64,000 nt of DNA, from assembly GCA_963691815.1 (NCBI GenBank), contig OY829654.1, positions 12,018,298-12,082,297 on the forward strand, written 5' to 3'. This stretch comes from Echiichthys vipera (Eukaryota; Chordata; Actinopteri; Perciformes; Trachinidae). Both the position numbers and the translations under genes were made by a program. The notes under the pieces are model-generated. The model saw nothing but the letters and a program-made list of their open reading frames with translations, had not been told where the DNA came from and did not search any database. Positions 39,001 through 48,947 of this stretch are shown one piece after another. Numbering within the stretch: position 1 is the stretch's first letter; each line of letters opens with the position of its first letter.

Positions 39001-42000
39001 CTGCTGGAGTGACACTGTGTCTCACCTTCAGGAAAGGCACAAGGTACGGCTGTGGTGAGGAGTTGAGCTCCCGGTATAACCTACTGGTGAAATCTTCAGG
39101 CTCGATCTTTGCTTCCTATGTACAATAAACAGAGAAGATGGATCAGAACAATATAAAAATAAAACATATGTTAAGAAAAGCAGAGTGAAAGAATGACAGC
39201 AAAGGTATGATGAAGAGGACATCAGTTCAGGTTTTAACACAGAGATGTAAAGAGAGAGAGAGAGATAATAGAAAAAAGACGAGAGAATTGTACCAGCAAG
39301 TTCTTGACCAGCTCCTTGACGTTGGCTGTAGTCTCAGAGGACTGTTTTCCACTGGATGCCAGCTTTATCAATGTGGATAGAAAGTTTCTACACTTTTTTA
39401 CATTCTCCAGCGTCTCCTGCAAGCATATACACACAAATTGCATTTTCCTCATCAGACATACAGCTGAACAAGAAAATACACCAACATTCACAAGCATTTG
39501 TATATTTAGTTTTGAAAGATTACAAAGACAAAAGCATTCAAGGTTAGTACTTCTCTCTTACAGCTGTGATAGCTGTTGGAGTGACAGGGGTTCCAGTTAC
39601 CCTCTGTGTAACTGCTGTGGCTGCAGAACCAAGCTGCACTGTGGTTGGTGTTCCTAGCGGCTGTCCCGAGGTGGTGGCAGTTCCTCCCAGCATGATGGTG
39701 TTCTATATGAGTCAGTGAATATGCAGTCATGAGTTGAGACTCAGGAAAGTGACATGGTCAGAATAACAGTTTTTACATGTCTGGTCCCGGGGCACAGTAC
39801 ATTCAACATTACTAGGACACAAGTGTTTCCCCAAGCTTTATTTTTCCAGGAAAGAGATGTGCTAAATATTGTATGTTTGCGATCACAGAAACATTGAATA
39901 TTTATATACTACAACTGTACAACATGAACTCTTGGGAGCTCAAGAATTCCCTTCTTCCACCCCTAAATTACAATAGAAAAACACGATCTGCAAAATTAAA
40001 TGCAATAAAATTAATGAGGTTCAGTCAAATGTTTTAACAATTAAGGGAAATGCCATGGCAATTTAACCAACCACGAATCACAAAAAAGGATTAACACAAC
40101 CATCAAGGTTTTTAAAGTCAGAAAACAAACTGGCCACCCAAAGTCTCATTAGGCAAAACAAGATGAAAATTAAACCTATTCAACAGGTTCTGAGCCTGTT
40201 TTTATCAAGCATTTCAGAGTAGGAAATCAGTCGTAACTGGTCCAAGAGTTGCATTTAGCCGTACTTTGGGAATAGGAGTAAAAGCCTCACATAAACTTTC
40301 ACATTCTAGGAAATAACCACTACTTTATATCATGGTCTGGGTGAATACTCAATTCTGATTAGCTGTAGGGGGTCCAGTGTTAAGTGTTAAGGGACAACTA
40401 CCAAGTAGTTTCAGTGAAACAATTATTAAAGAGCACCTTTTAACACTACTCAGCCTCCCTGGTAAAGTCTACTTTAGGTGCTGGAAAGGAGGGTTCGTCC
40501 TATAGTTGAACCTCAGATTGAAGAGGAACAATGCAGATTCCGTCCTGGACGTGGAACAACGGACCAGCTCTTCACTCTTGCAAGGATCCTGGAGGGGGCT
40601 TGGGAGTATGCCCATCCAGTCTACATGTGTTTTGTGGATCTGGAGAAGGCATATGACCGGGTCCCTCCGCAGATACTGTGGGAGGTGCTGCGGAAGTATG
40701 GTGTGAGGGGGTCACTTCTGTGGGCCATCCAATCTCTGTACACCCAAAGCGAGAGCTGTGTCCGGATCCTCGGCAGTAAGTCGGATTTGTTCCTGGTGGG
40801 GGATGAGTTCAGCCATCCGTGAGGAACTCGGAGTAGAGCCGCTGCTCCTTTGCGTTAAAGGGGACAGTTGAGGTGGTTCGGGCATCTAGTAAGGATGCCC
40901 CCTGGGCGCCCCCCTAGGGAAGTGTTCCAGCCACATTCAGCTGGGAGGAGGCCTTGGGGAAGACCCAGGACTAGGTGGAGAGATTATATCTCCACACTGG
41001 CCTGGGAACGCCTCGGGATCCCCCAGTTAGAGCTGGTTAATGTGGCCCGGGAAAAGGGAAGTTTGGGGTCCCCTGCTAAAGCTGCTGCCCTGCGACCCAA
41101 CCACATGATCACATGAACGGTCATCTCACATCCCATTTGCTGATCAACTCGCTACTTCAGGCAGCAGCCAATGGTACAAATTGTGTATCATTTGTTTGTG
41201 AAATAATTTATAATGATTTGGGGACAATGACCGGGTTGGTAAGTGTGACAGGAATTACAGTTAACATGTTTTGGGGTATAAAACACGGGGAAAAACACAT
41301 TCTTTATCTCCTCATGATGCAGAAGTTTTCTTTATCTTTGCATGCAATGTACAGTCCTGTATGTTTTGTGAAGATACTTCCCTTTATCCTGTGATACAAG
41401 TGGGACTGAAATTTATAACTATGACTCTGTGGTACTCAAAGCACAGGACAAGTCGGCCTTGTGCTCTGTAAACATCATGCCAGATGGGCTGTTTTTCACA
41501 ATTTGTATTTAAATTCTACAGAACCAGACCTTGAAGACACTCTTCGAGATGTTAGCCGTTAGTGCTCTCTCTCTTCAAAACGCAGAGGGCTTTTCTTGCA
41601 AGGATCTGATTTGGAATAAACTCACATGGAGAAAGCCAATCGTATTGTTTCTTCATCTTTCTGGATTGACCCTCATTGACTAATCTTCCTACAACATAAG
41701 CTACCTTGTCCTGATGTTACACATACTGTCAAATTATATTTACATTCACGTATATATACACATATATTTATGACTGTTTGTTATGCAATAGTTAGACTTT
41801 AAATCTCGCTAGCTTGACATTAGCATTTCATTTTTGTGGTTCTTAGATGGGGTTCTATGAGCTGAACAGGCTAGAAATAGCTCCCGTTGGCAAGTTGTAT
41901 CTAAGGTTTGTCCTATTTACTGGAATAGTGAACAATGTTTCATTGGTGACTGTGGATCAGTTGGTAGAGCATGTCGGCCAATATCTGAAGGGTAGGCGAT

Positions 42001-45000
42001 TCAATCCTTGTCCTGCTCTACTTTTGTCATGGTTGTTGTGTCCTTGGGCATGACGCTTCACCCACCTTGCCTCGTGTGAATGTGTATGACTGCTGTATGT
42101 TTGAGGAGGTGGTCAGAGGGGCCGTAGGCGCTGATTTGCAGCCACGCTTCCGTCAGTGAATGGACCTTGACTCTGTAAAGCATCTTGAGTACTGAGAAAG
42201 GCGCTATATAAATTCAATCCATTATTATTGCATAGGATTGAAGAAGATTCCCATATGGGATGGGGATGAATGGTAATCTGAAGGCCCCTACACATCATAC
42301 GCGGTAAAAACGCTTTGCACCAGCCGTTCCATTTATTTCCTATGGAGGAGGTGGCTGGCGCCCATGGTAGCGGCGGCGCCCGCGGTAATGGCGGCGCCCA
42401 CGGTAACGGCGGCGCCCACGGTAACGGCGGCGCCCACGGTAACGGCCAAGAGTAAAAGACTGTTCAGTGCCAGCACAAAGCAGGTTTGGTGTAATAGAAC
42501 TGGAGAATGACTCTCACAGTCTGACCTAACAACGTTTTTTGCTTGATATGATGTGATGTTTGGTGGAGTTACCTGCAGTACAGGAGGTCTCTGCAGTGTG
42601 GTGGTGGCCGTGACAGTGGTCTGGATTTTGGAACCTTGTTTAATAATGGTGGTGGGGGTAACTGGACGAGCCAGAAGTGACGTGCCAGGAGCCTGCAGGA
42701 GAGGGAGAGCTGTTATACATATGTAAATAGAACTATAATGGAACAGTAATAATGTGCCAAGTATTTTTGTTCTCCAATACACATTCTTGATATATTATTT
42801 GATTAATACAATTTCACAATATATGTTGCTTTATACTCCCTTTGGAGAGAAAAAAAAGAAAGACGAAAAATAGGGTTTCCACTTTGGCGGTACATTTAGT
42901 TATTTTCTTTACTAATTTTAAAGTTGGAACCAAAACTAAATAAAATCAGTTCAGCCTGAAAAAGATTTTGATTGGTTATTTGTAATGCAGGAAGAGTGTG
43001 TATGTGAAACCACCAACATAAATGTAATGAAATAAAAACCACAATGGAACTTATTTTACTTAAGTGTTCATTATTGTAACTGTGCACACGGTCATTGTGA
43101 TGGGATGATCAAACGATGCTCGGCCCTAGTATTAGGGATACACAAACCCCCTTGTTCTCTCTTTAAACCTATTCTGATACCTAAGCTGGGGTATCCATCA
43201 ATACTGAGTAATGATCCAATGCAAGTGTTTTTTATTTACTTCCTGTTTCAAATTGGTATACCCGCATTTTGGAAATGATTGGGATCATCTTTCTGTGCGC
43301 TTACTTGGTTCTAAAAGGGTTTGCAGAATTCTGCTGGCCTGGTACAGTGGTAACAGAGAAACGGTATTTAAAGTGCATAAGTCATATCTGTTTGATACCT
43401 GATCTGTAAAATAAGGTAATAATGATTCACATAAATTCTGATCCAGTATATCAGATCACATTTTCTGTGTCAGACTTTGCCACCGTGTCCAGCAGTCATG
43501 GTACCTGTAGAGAAGTGATCTGGACAGGTGGCGTGCTGGTGGGGGCTGCAGGTCGTGGTGTCATGGCACTTTGGGACTGCGACTGAGCCTGCATCTGAGC
43601 CAAGGTCTGCTGGTGAATCACCAGCAGCTGCCCACTCTCACTGCGAACCAAGACCATGCCTGCAACAGGCAAATTACGTTAAAAAAAAGGTCAGGGCTTT
43701 TCTGTCCTCGTCAGTCTCATTAATGTATTGCATGTACTGTATGCATGGATTTCTGACATAGGTGGTATACATTACTCATCTGTAGGCTATTGATGCATGT
43801 ATACTGTTTCAGCCGGTTTATATTCAGAGGTTTCCAGCCAGTCTGCGACAGGTCGGACAAAAATGAGCCACAAACATTGTGCCATAAATCAAAATTATTT
43901 CAAGAGGCAACACAAAGTGTAATTAGATACTGTGAGGAACCACAACACAGTACAACAAGAAAGTACAACTTTTCTTGTCACTGATACTTTATTGTAGGCC
44001 TGTGTATTATTATGCACAACAGCCTGTTGTTAAAGCTTCTTCATCTAACAGGCTGTGCAATAAAAGTGGCTGGGCTCCAGTGCATAGTAATACACTGGCC
44101 TCCAACAAAGTAATACCAAGTTACAGAGACAGCAGACAGGATAATTAAGCAGCAAAAGAAAAAACTTGGTATGCTGTGCTGTAGGGGGATACATGTTATT
44201 GAATGGTGTGAATGCAATGCTGATGTTTAAGTAACCTGTTTTGTTGTAGCTCATTTAGGTTTGACCATTAGCTCACTGGCTCGGATAGCTCTTAGCGCAG
44301 GACTCCTAAGAAGAGCTAATTTCCATGCATTCATACTTCCTTATGCCAAAGAAAATCTGAAGTTACGCCTTTCATTTAATGCTGCAGGGTAAAATCAAAA
44401 TCTACCACTGCAAAAGATTGAAGTCAGAAAAAGAACTCAACGAATACTTACAGATACACAGTAAATAGCTGTTGATATGGAAACAGTTGTCTATTGTCTC
44501 TGACATGACAAATTAATAATCGTTAGATTGCAAAACAATGAAAGTTTGATATACTATAGGAATTGGTTGGCTTACTTTTCATCTGGTTTGCAGTTATAAC
44601 CTTGTCTATCTCCAATCTGTTGTTTGTAGTGGCCTCAAAATACTGTGTCTTTTCTTTCCTGTTCATATAAAAGCAGTAAAAAAACTTCACCAAATAAAAG
44701 GTGAGTTTGTGTTTGATAGCAACAAGTTTCTGACAAAGTTATTGCAGCTGTAGATAACCTACAGAGGCAAAACATTGTTACACATGTAACGTGTTAGACA
44801 ACACTTACGAGATGCTCTTAACGTTACACTAAGTTACCTGGAGGGAGCTGGATGTTTTGGATATTTGGGGCGTTTTGTTGAGGCTGTGCGAGTCGAGGGG
44901 CCAACACCTGTGGAGCAATGGCTCGTATTCCACCGGGAGGAGTTGCAGCTATGGTTGACGGTACTGAAGTCCTCAAGTTTTGCAAAACAGTCGGGCTCCT

Positions 45001-45977
45001 CATGGTCGCAGTTGTCCCTGTCGCAACAGTCGAAGCCACGACGTGCGCAACGGTCTTCATTATAGTTTTTGTGGAGTCGAATTTGACTGGTGATGTTAAA
45101 ACTGTGGTCGGGGTGCCTCCGCTGTGTGAAGTGTTGGTGGAAGTTTGCATAGGTGGTCTCACAAGCGTCACAGTGGGTACACTTTTCACAGAGGGCTGAG
45201 ACGAAATCACAGCATTCTGCACACAAGAAGTTCGAATAATACTACTCGCTGCTGCGGACATGACTGTCGCGCTGCCTTTGCTCACAGTTACCGGTCCGTT
45301 GTTGACAAGCGTGACAGCGGGCTGCGAGTTATTGCCGCCGTGACAGTTCATCACCACGGCACTTCCATTCAAAGTTTGAACACCAGTCGTCGCAGGTTTC
45401 CCAGCAACATCAGATGCTGCATCTGATACAAGCGTGAGAACTCCGCTAGCATCCCCCGGCTTGGGCTGACTCTGAGCGGCTGTCATGCTCGTTGCGGTCC
45501 TGGCTGCTACTCCATCCATACTTGAACCGAGCGACCCCGTACTGTTAATGACACCTCCTTGTACTCCTGTCCCTACAGCAGCGGAAACACATGAAAACAA
45601 AGGGGGGGGGGGGTGTCGAACAACTCTCCGATTCGGAATAGTTTCGGAAAATACACAAGTGAAGCCAAGTTAGCTAAAAATTAGTTGAACAACGTTACCA
45701 AACAAGCTACTGTTAGCTTACCGAAGTGGGCAGCTATCTTACCTGCTTTAGCAAGCTCTTGTTGTGAAAGTCCCATTTTTCTGCCTTGGACATTGGAATT
45801 ACTACCTACAGCTGAGTTGCCGACATGATTTGCTGCAGACTGGACCCGGGTAGATGTGCTGACGTGCCCTGCTCCTGTTAGTTCAGACTCTAGAGATCCG
45901 ACTAGATCACTAACTACTTTTTCGTCCACCTCTGTGTTGAAGAAAACATCATCCAGCAAATCGGAGCCCGCCGCCAT
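33024..45977 (-). CDS. taf4: TAF4, TFIID subunit
   Basis: Subunit of the general transcription factor TFIID; it pairs with TAF12 by histone fold and contacts activators, in the nucleus. The 16 coding exons, 5' to 3', are 45977-45743, 45572-44838, 43659-43505, 42692-42573, 39702-39562, 39416-39294, 39115-39026, 37383-37156, 37015-36880, 36437-36329, 34507-34338, 34228-34098, 33972-33847, 33602-33546, 33440-33321 and 33191-33024. All phases agree and give 947 residues. The N-terminus MAAGSDLLDDVFFNTEVDEKV matches TAF4. A Ser/Thr/Val-rich region follows. The TAFH/NHR1 domain starts at about 463 (ENVKKCRNFLSTLIKLASS), the histone fold lies around 700-785 (NLSEESARILATNSEL), and a charged helix and the end LLYKGFLK close the protein. 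It is shorter than human TAF4 (about 1085) because the Ala/Pro-rich N-terminal part is reduced. Synteny favours taf4 (taf4a) over taf4b. Confidence 0.96.
34508..36328 (-). other. taf4: taf4 intron 10
   Basis: 1.8-kb AT-rich intron. No nested gene, RNA or recognisable repeat was identified in it. Confidence 0.7.
36600..36695 (+). repeat. LINE/SINE 3' tail fragment
   Basis: 'gaagtgcgttgtgactgtctgtaaaaggttctatatcaaattaacttgttatta' follows the pattern of the conserved L2/V-SINE tail (kcgttgtgac...gaaaagcgctatataaat...ttattatt). It lies in taf4 intron 9, antisense to the gene. Confidence 0.5.
38578..38700 (+). repeat. Low-copy dispersed repeat, copy B
   Basis: Diverged relative of 23578-23700, in taf4 intron 7. 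Shared blocks are listed in that entry. Confidence 0.45.
40440..41115 (+). mobile_element. Non-LTR retrotransposon fragment with internal deletion
   Basis: In taf4 intron 4, antisense to taf4. The first part encodes reverse-transcriptase fingers/palm: RRVRPIVEPQIEEEQCRFRP, GRGTTDQLFTLARILE, CFVDLEKAYDRVPPQILWEV, LRKYGVRGSLLWAIQSLYTQ. It breaks off at about 40805, before the catalytic YADD/YMDD motif. The element resumes near its C-terminal end: EELGVEPLLLC, RWFGHLVRMPPGRPPREVFQ, RPRTRWRDYISTLAWERLGI. The middle (roughly the second half of the RT) is deleted and frames differ on the two sides. It belongs to an abundant fish LINE family; I do not assign the clade. Confidence 0.85.
41946..42233 (+). 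mobile_element. tRNA-derived SINE
   Basis: The head carries RNA polymerase III promoter boxes: an A-box-like gtggatcagttggtagagca at 41951-41970 and a B-box-like ggcgattcaatcc at about 41995-42007. The body contains 'tccttgggcatgacgcttcacccaccttgcc'. The tail 'gcatcttgagtactgagaaaggcgctatataaattcaatccattattatt' is the conserved LINE-matching tail of fish SINEs. It lies in taf4 intron 4, antisense to taf4. Confidence 0.8.
42354..42446. repeat. GC-rich 18-bp minisatellite
   Basis: About five tandem units of ggcggcgcccacggtaac, the later three nearly exact and the first two diverged (catggtagc, cgcggtaat). It lies in taf4 intron 4, about 130 bases downstream of exon 4 in the direction of transcription. 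The 18-bp period keeps the frame open on the - strand. Confidence 0.9.
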
Positions 45978-46094
45978 CTTTGCCAAGCTACGCTCGCTCA
46001 TGAGACGCATGCGCCGATTGGATGAGGCCTCAGTGACGCGACATCGCCGTGCGCTGTGATTGGTTCTTCGAAGAACATAAAGCTTGGAACAAAT
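45970..46094 (-). promoter_or_regulatory. taf4: taf4 promoter / 5' UTR
   Basis: CpG-rich segment upstream of the taf4 start. On the - strand it has CCAAT boxes (ATTGG on + at 46017-46021 and 46059-46063), a CRE-like tgacgcga at 46034-46041, a 12-bp perfect palindrome ttcttcgaagaa at 46064-46075 resembling a heat-shock element, and a YY1-type motif (AAGATGGCGGC on -) overlapping the start codon at 45970-45980. No TATA box. The exact transcription start is unknown. Confidence 0.6.
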
Positions 46095-46104
46095 GGTTGC
46101 GAGC
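46095..46104 (+). repeat. Target-site duplication, left copy
   Basis: ggttgcgagc directly before the left inverted repeat, identical to 48133-48142. Confidence 0.75.
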
Positions 46105-46528
46105 ATAGACATATAAAGAGTAGATGCCGCATCGAACGTTGGGCCGCGAGAAATGCGGCCGCCATCTTGGACCGGTCCTTCTCCCAGATCAGTTCTATGA
46201 GTGACTCGTTGAGCCTCTGAGTTGAGCAGCAGAAGGAACAAGATGCCAGAGCACTGTGCAGCGTATTCCTGCTCTAATCTAATATTACAATATTACAATT
46301 CATAATCAGTACGGTACAGTACAATTTTAAACAATTATACATAAATCCATGCATTTTTGAATGTTATAGTGAGTTCCTCAGGCTGTGGCAGGTAGATACA
46401 TATTTAGCTGCCAGAGGAGCTGCTGTCCCTTATTTTATTATTATTATCTTGTCACAGTAGAGGCGTGGAGATTAGCCTCTGTGGGAATGTTAGTTAATTT
46501 ACCCCCCGGCCAGATGTGTGTGTGCAAG

Positions 46529-46530
<2 letters not shown>

Positions 46531-46566
<36 letters not shown>
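46531..46566. repeat. (TG)n microsatellite
   Basis: Short TG array inside the transposon interior. Confidence 0.95.
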
Positions 46567-46567
<1 letters not shown>

Positions 46568-47685
46568 CTGTGTAGATATTAAAGGAGAAGCAGGGAGGAG
46601 AGGGGTTGTCGTACATGTGGTCTAGTGTAAATGGATTGCACATTTCCAGCATTAGGTCAGCGGAGGATGTGCTGGGGTTTCATGAGAGGAAGACACTTCA
46701 GAGACAGTTCATCTCAGGTCACCTCAGATATTCTCAGTTTTGTTTTTTTAAATATTGAACATGACATTGACATGAATTATGAGATCATTTTTCATGTCAT
46801 GTCAATTTTTTTTTAAAGTTTAGACTATCAAAGGAGAAGTGACAGAATCTGATCAATATCCTTTGCTGTTAAACTGTTTAATCAAACAGGAGCAACATGA
46901 TGTGGGCTTTATTATAAAGAATGAATTAGAGATTTACGAGGCAAGCGTGAACATGTATTTCCACTCTGTGCCCGATATTCTCACAGCTGAACAAAATGTT
47001 CCATACATTTTTACTTGGTTCTCCACATCTCCACTTAAAGCAGGACGAACGTCACATGTTTGTAAAGCAGAACTGATGAGTCCAGGCTTTTTTAGTTCAG
47101 TTGTACCACAGAAGTTGAAACAGTCTGAAAAGAAAAAATCATAAATTTATTTAACTAAGGAAAAATCTTAAATGGTTTGTATAATTTAAAATGGATATTA
47201 CTGAACTATGCCCCGTGTTTTTGTTTGCACATTAAATACAATTACTACATAATTAAAATATGTAATAAAGAAGACATTCACATAATTAGACCTTGCCTAA
47301 AAACAAGGACACAGTCATTTTAGATACTATACAAAGTTCTCCTACAACATCACTGTCTTTACCAATTAGAGCTACACTCAAATTGGTAACTGTGCAATAA
47401 CAAAACAGTGTGAAAATGATCGATTTAACAAAATGTTATATATATTTTTATACCACACACACTCGCTCCCTCTCCTCTCCACTACCACGACTATGCGACT
47501 GGCAGAGCATGGATCATTTCTGAATATTTGTAAACATATAGGGTTCGGCTCTTGGTTTCTTTTTAGTGCTTTAAATGAAAGTGTGTCTGTTTGACTTGTA
47601 TTTAGATGTGTCCAAAATGTCATCTCTCTCTCTCTGACCTAATTGTACTGATACTCTTGATTTATATGTATTTTAATTTTCTCTG

Positions 47686-47774
47686 AGTGTGTGTGTGTGT
47701 GTGTGTGTGCGTGCGTGTGTTTGTGTGTGTGTGTGTGTGCTTGCGTGTGTTTGTGTGTGTGTGTGTGTGCTTGC

Positions 47775-47842
<68 letters not shown>

Positions 47843-47850
47843 GAGAGAGA
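47686..47850. repeat. (GT)n(GA)n compound microsatellite
   Basis: GT runs with three copies of 'gcttgcgtgtgttt' / 'gcgtgcgtgtgttt' interruptions pass into a GA run. It lies inside the transposon interior. Confidence 0.95.
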
Positions 47851-48132
47851 TTTATGTATTCATGTATGAAATATAGCCTATTAATCCTCTATAAATGATT
47901 TCTCTTGTTGTGTTTATATTTATAGTGTTTGTAAAACACCTATCATACATCACATAAATCATATATCAGAATATTCTATTACTGTTAATCCCACTGTGAA
48001 TATTAAAATACGCTGAACCGTGTCCTGTCCTTACACTGAGTGGAGCGGGCGACCGGGCCAAGATGGCGGCTCCACCGCTCGTCAGCGCCAATAGGCCCAA
48101 CGTTCGATGAGGCGTCTACTCTTTATGTCTAT

Positions 48133-48142
48133 GGTTGCGAGC
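48133..48142 (+). repeat. Target-site duplication, right copy
   Basis: ggttgcgagc directly after the right inverted repeat, identical to 46095-46104. Confidence 0.75.
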
Positions 48143-48806
48143 GTCAGCTCCGTGTGTCGGCTCCACGGAAAACATCAGTACCACTCACAGAGCTTTCCCC
48201 TGGTGGGACTTTATCAAACCTAGGAGATTCTCTGAAAAGAGTCTGTTTTGTACAACATGCCTTTTCAGATTCATACACAGTATCGAAGCATTGTGTATCC
48301 GTTTGTCTTAATCGTATACGACTCAAAATGGCTGCGTTGGTTTTATCTCTTCCAGGAGCAGCAGCTGTGTGCAGCTGCCCCAGCGCTCACAGAGAGCACT
48401 CATGTTGTCAGGCTGTGCAGATGTCAAGCTCTTGCGAGCGAAGATCAACAGCATAGTTATTTTGCAGAATTATGCTCTGGCTTCTTAACGGTGCAGCAAT
48501 ATATTATCCGTGTCAAATTCTTGTTTAAATTTGATGAATGTTATCAAAATAAATATCAGACCAAAACAGTGTAGCATACTGGTAGGCAAGTTTATTTTTG
48601 AACAAGGTTCAGAGTGCTCTACATAAAACATGAAATGCATTGGGAAAAAACACATACAAATGACGTTTATATATAAAATGACATTCAGATAGATTAAGTA
48701 TAAAAAATAAAACAAGCAAATAAAATAAAAACAAAAGATAAAACCAAGGATATCAAGTGAATCGAAGCTACAGTGCAGAGTGAATCATTTTTATATCAAT
48801 TATAGT

Positions 48807-48947
48807 CAGGTGCGTTTAAGCCTAAATCAGTGGGCGTGGTATCAAGGCACCTGTGGACGCCTATAAATACTTTCCGGTGACTCGAAGGCATGAACGCTGC
48901 CGTCTGAGTTGAGATTTATGAGCCATTGTCCTGAATATTTTCCCGCC
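48807..48947 (+). promoter_or_regulatory. lsm14b: lsm14b core promoter (TATA box, paired E-boxes)
   Basis: A TATAAATA box at 48862-48869 lies 79 bases before the lsm14b start codon. Two E-boxes, CAGGTG at 48807-48812 and CACCTG at 48848-48853, lie just upstream. A start site near 48890-48900 would give a 5' UTR of about 50 bases. TATA plus E-box promoters are typical of oocyte-expressed vertebrate genes, and LSM14B is known from oocyte mRNPs; the link here is inference. Confidence 0.55.

Larger units (their letters stand above)
46105..48132. mobile_element. Non-autonomous DNA transposon with TIRs and TSD
   Basis: The two ends are inverted copies. The left end reads atagacatataaagagtaga, then cgcatcgaacgttgggcc, then ccgccatcttggaccggtc (46105-46176). 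The reverse complement of 48050-48132 reads atagacataaagagtagacg, then catcgaacgttgggcc, then ccgccatcttggcccggtc. Weaker similarity (cagcgtatt) continues inward to about 150 bp. Both outer flanks carry ggttgcgagc in direct orientation (46095-46104 and 48133-48142), the expected target-site duplication. The 1.7-kb interior is AT-rich with microsatellites at 46531-46566 and 47686-47850 and no transposase. TSD length (8-10 bp, edges ambiguous) suits hAT- or Mutator-like families; the superfamily is not settled. Confidence 0.75.

Noticed and set aside
42333..42782. 149-codon - strand open frame with VTVGAA repeats, considered as a longer taf4 exon
   Set aside because: The conserved part is 42573-42692 with clean acceptor and donor and the right phase to the next exon. 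The rest is intron and minisatellite.
46839..47144. 101-codon open frame inside the transposon, considered as a transposase fragment
   Set aside because: It begins at a non-ATG codon and shows no DDE/RNase H motif, zinc finger or similarity that I recognise.
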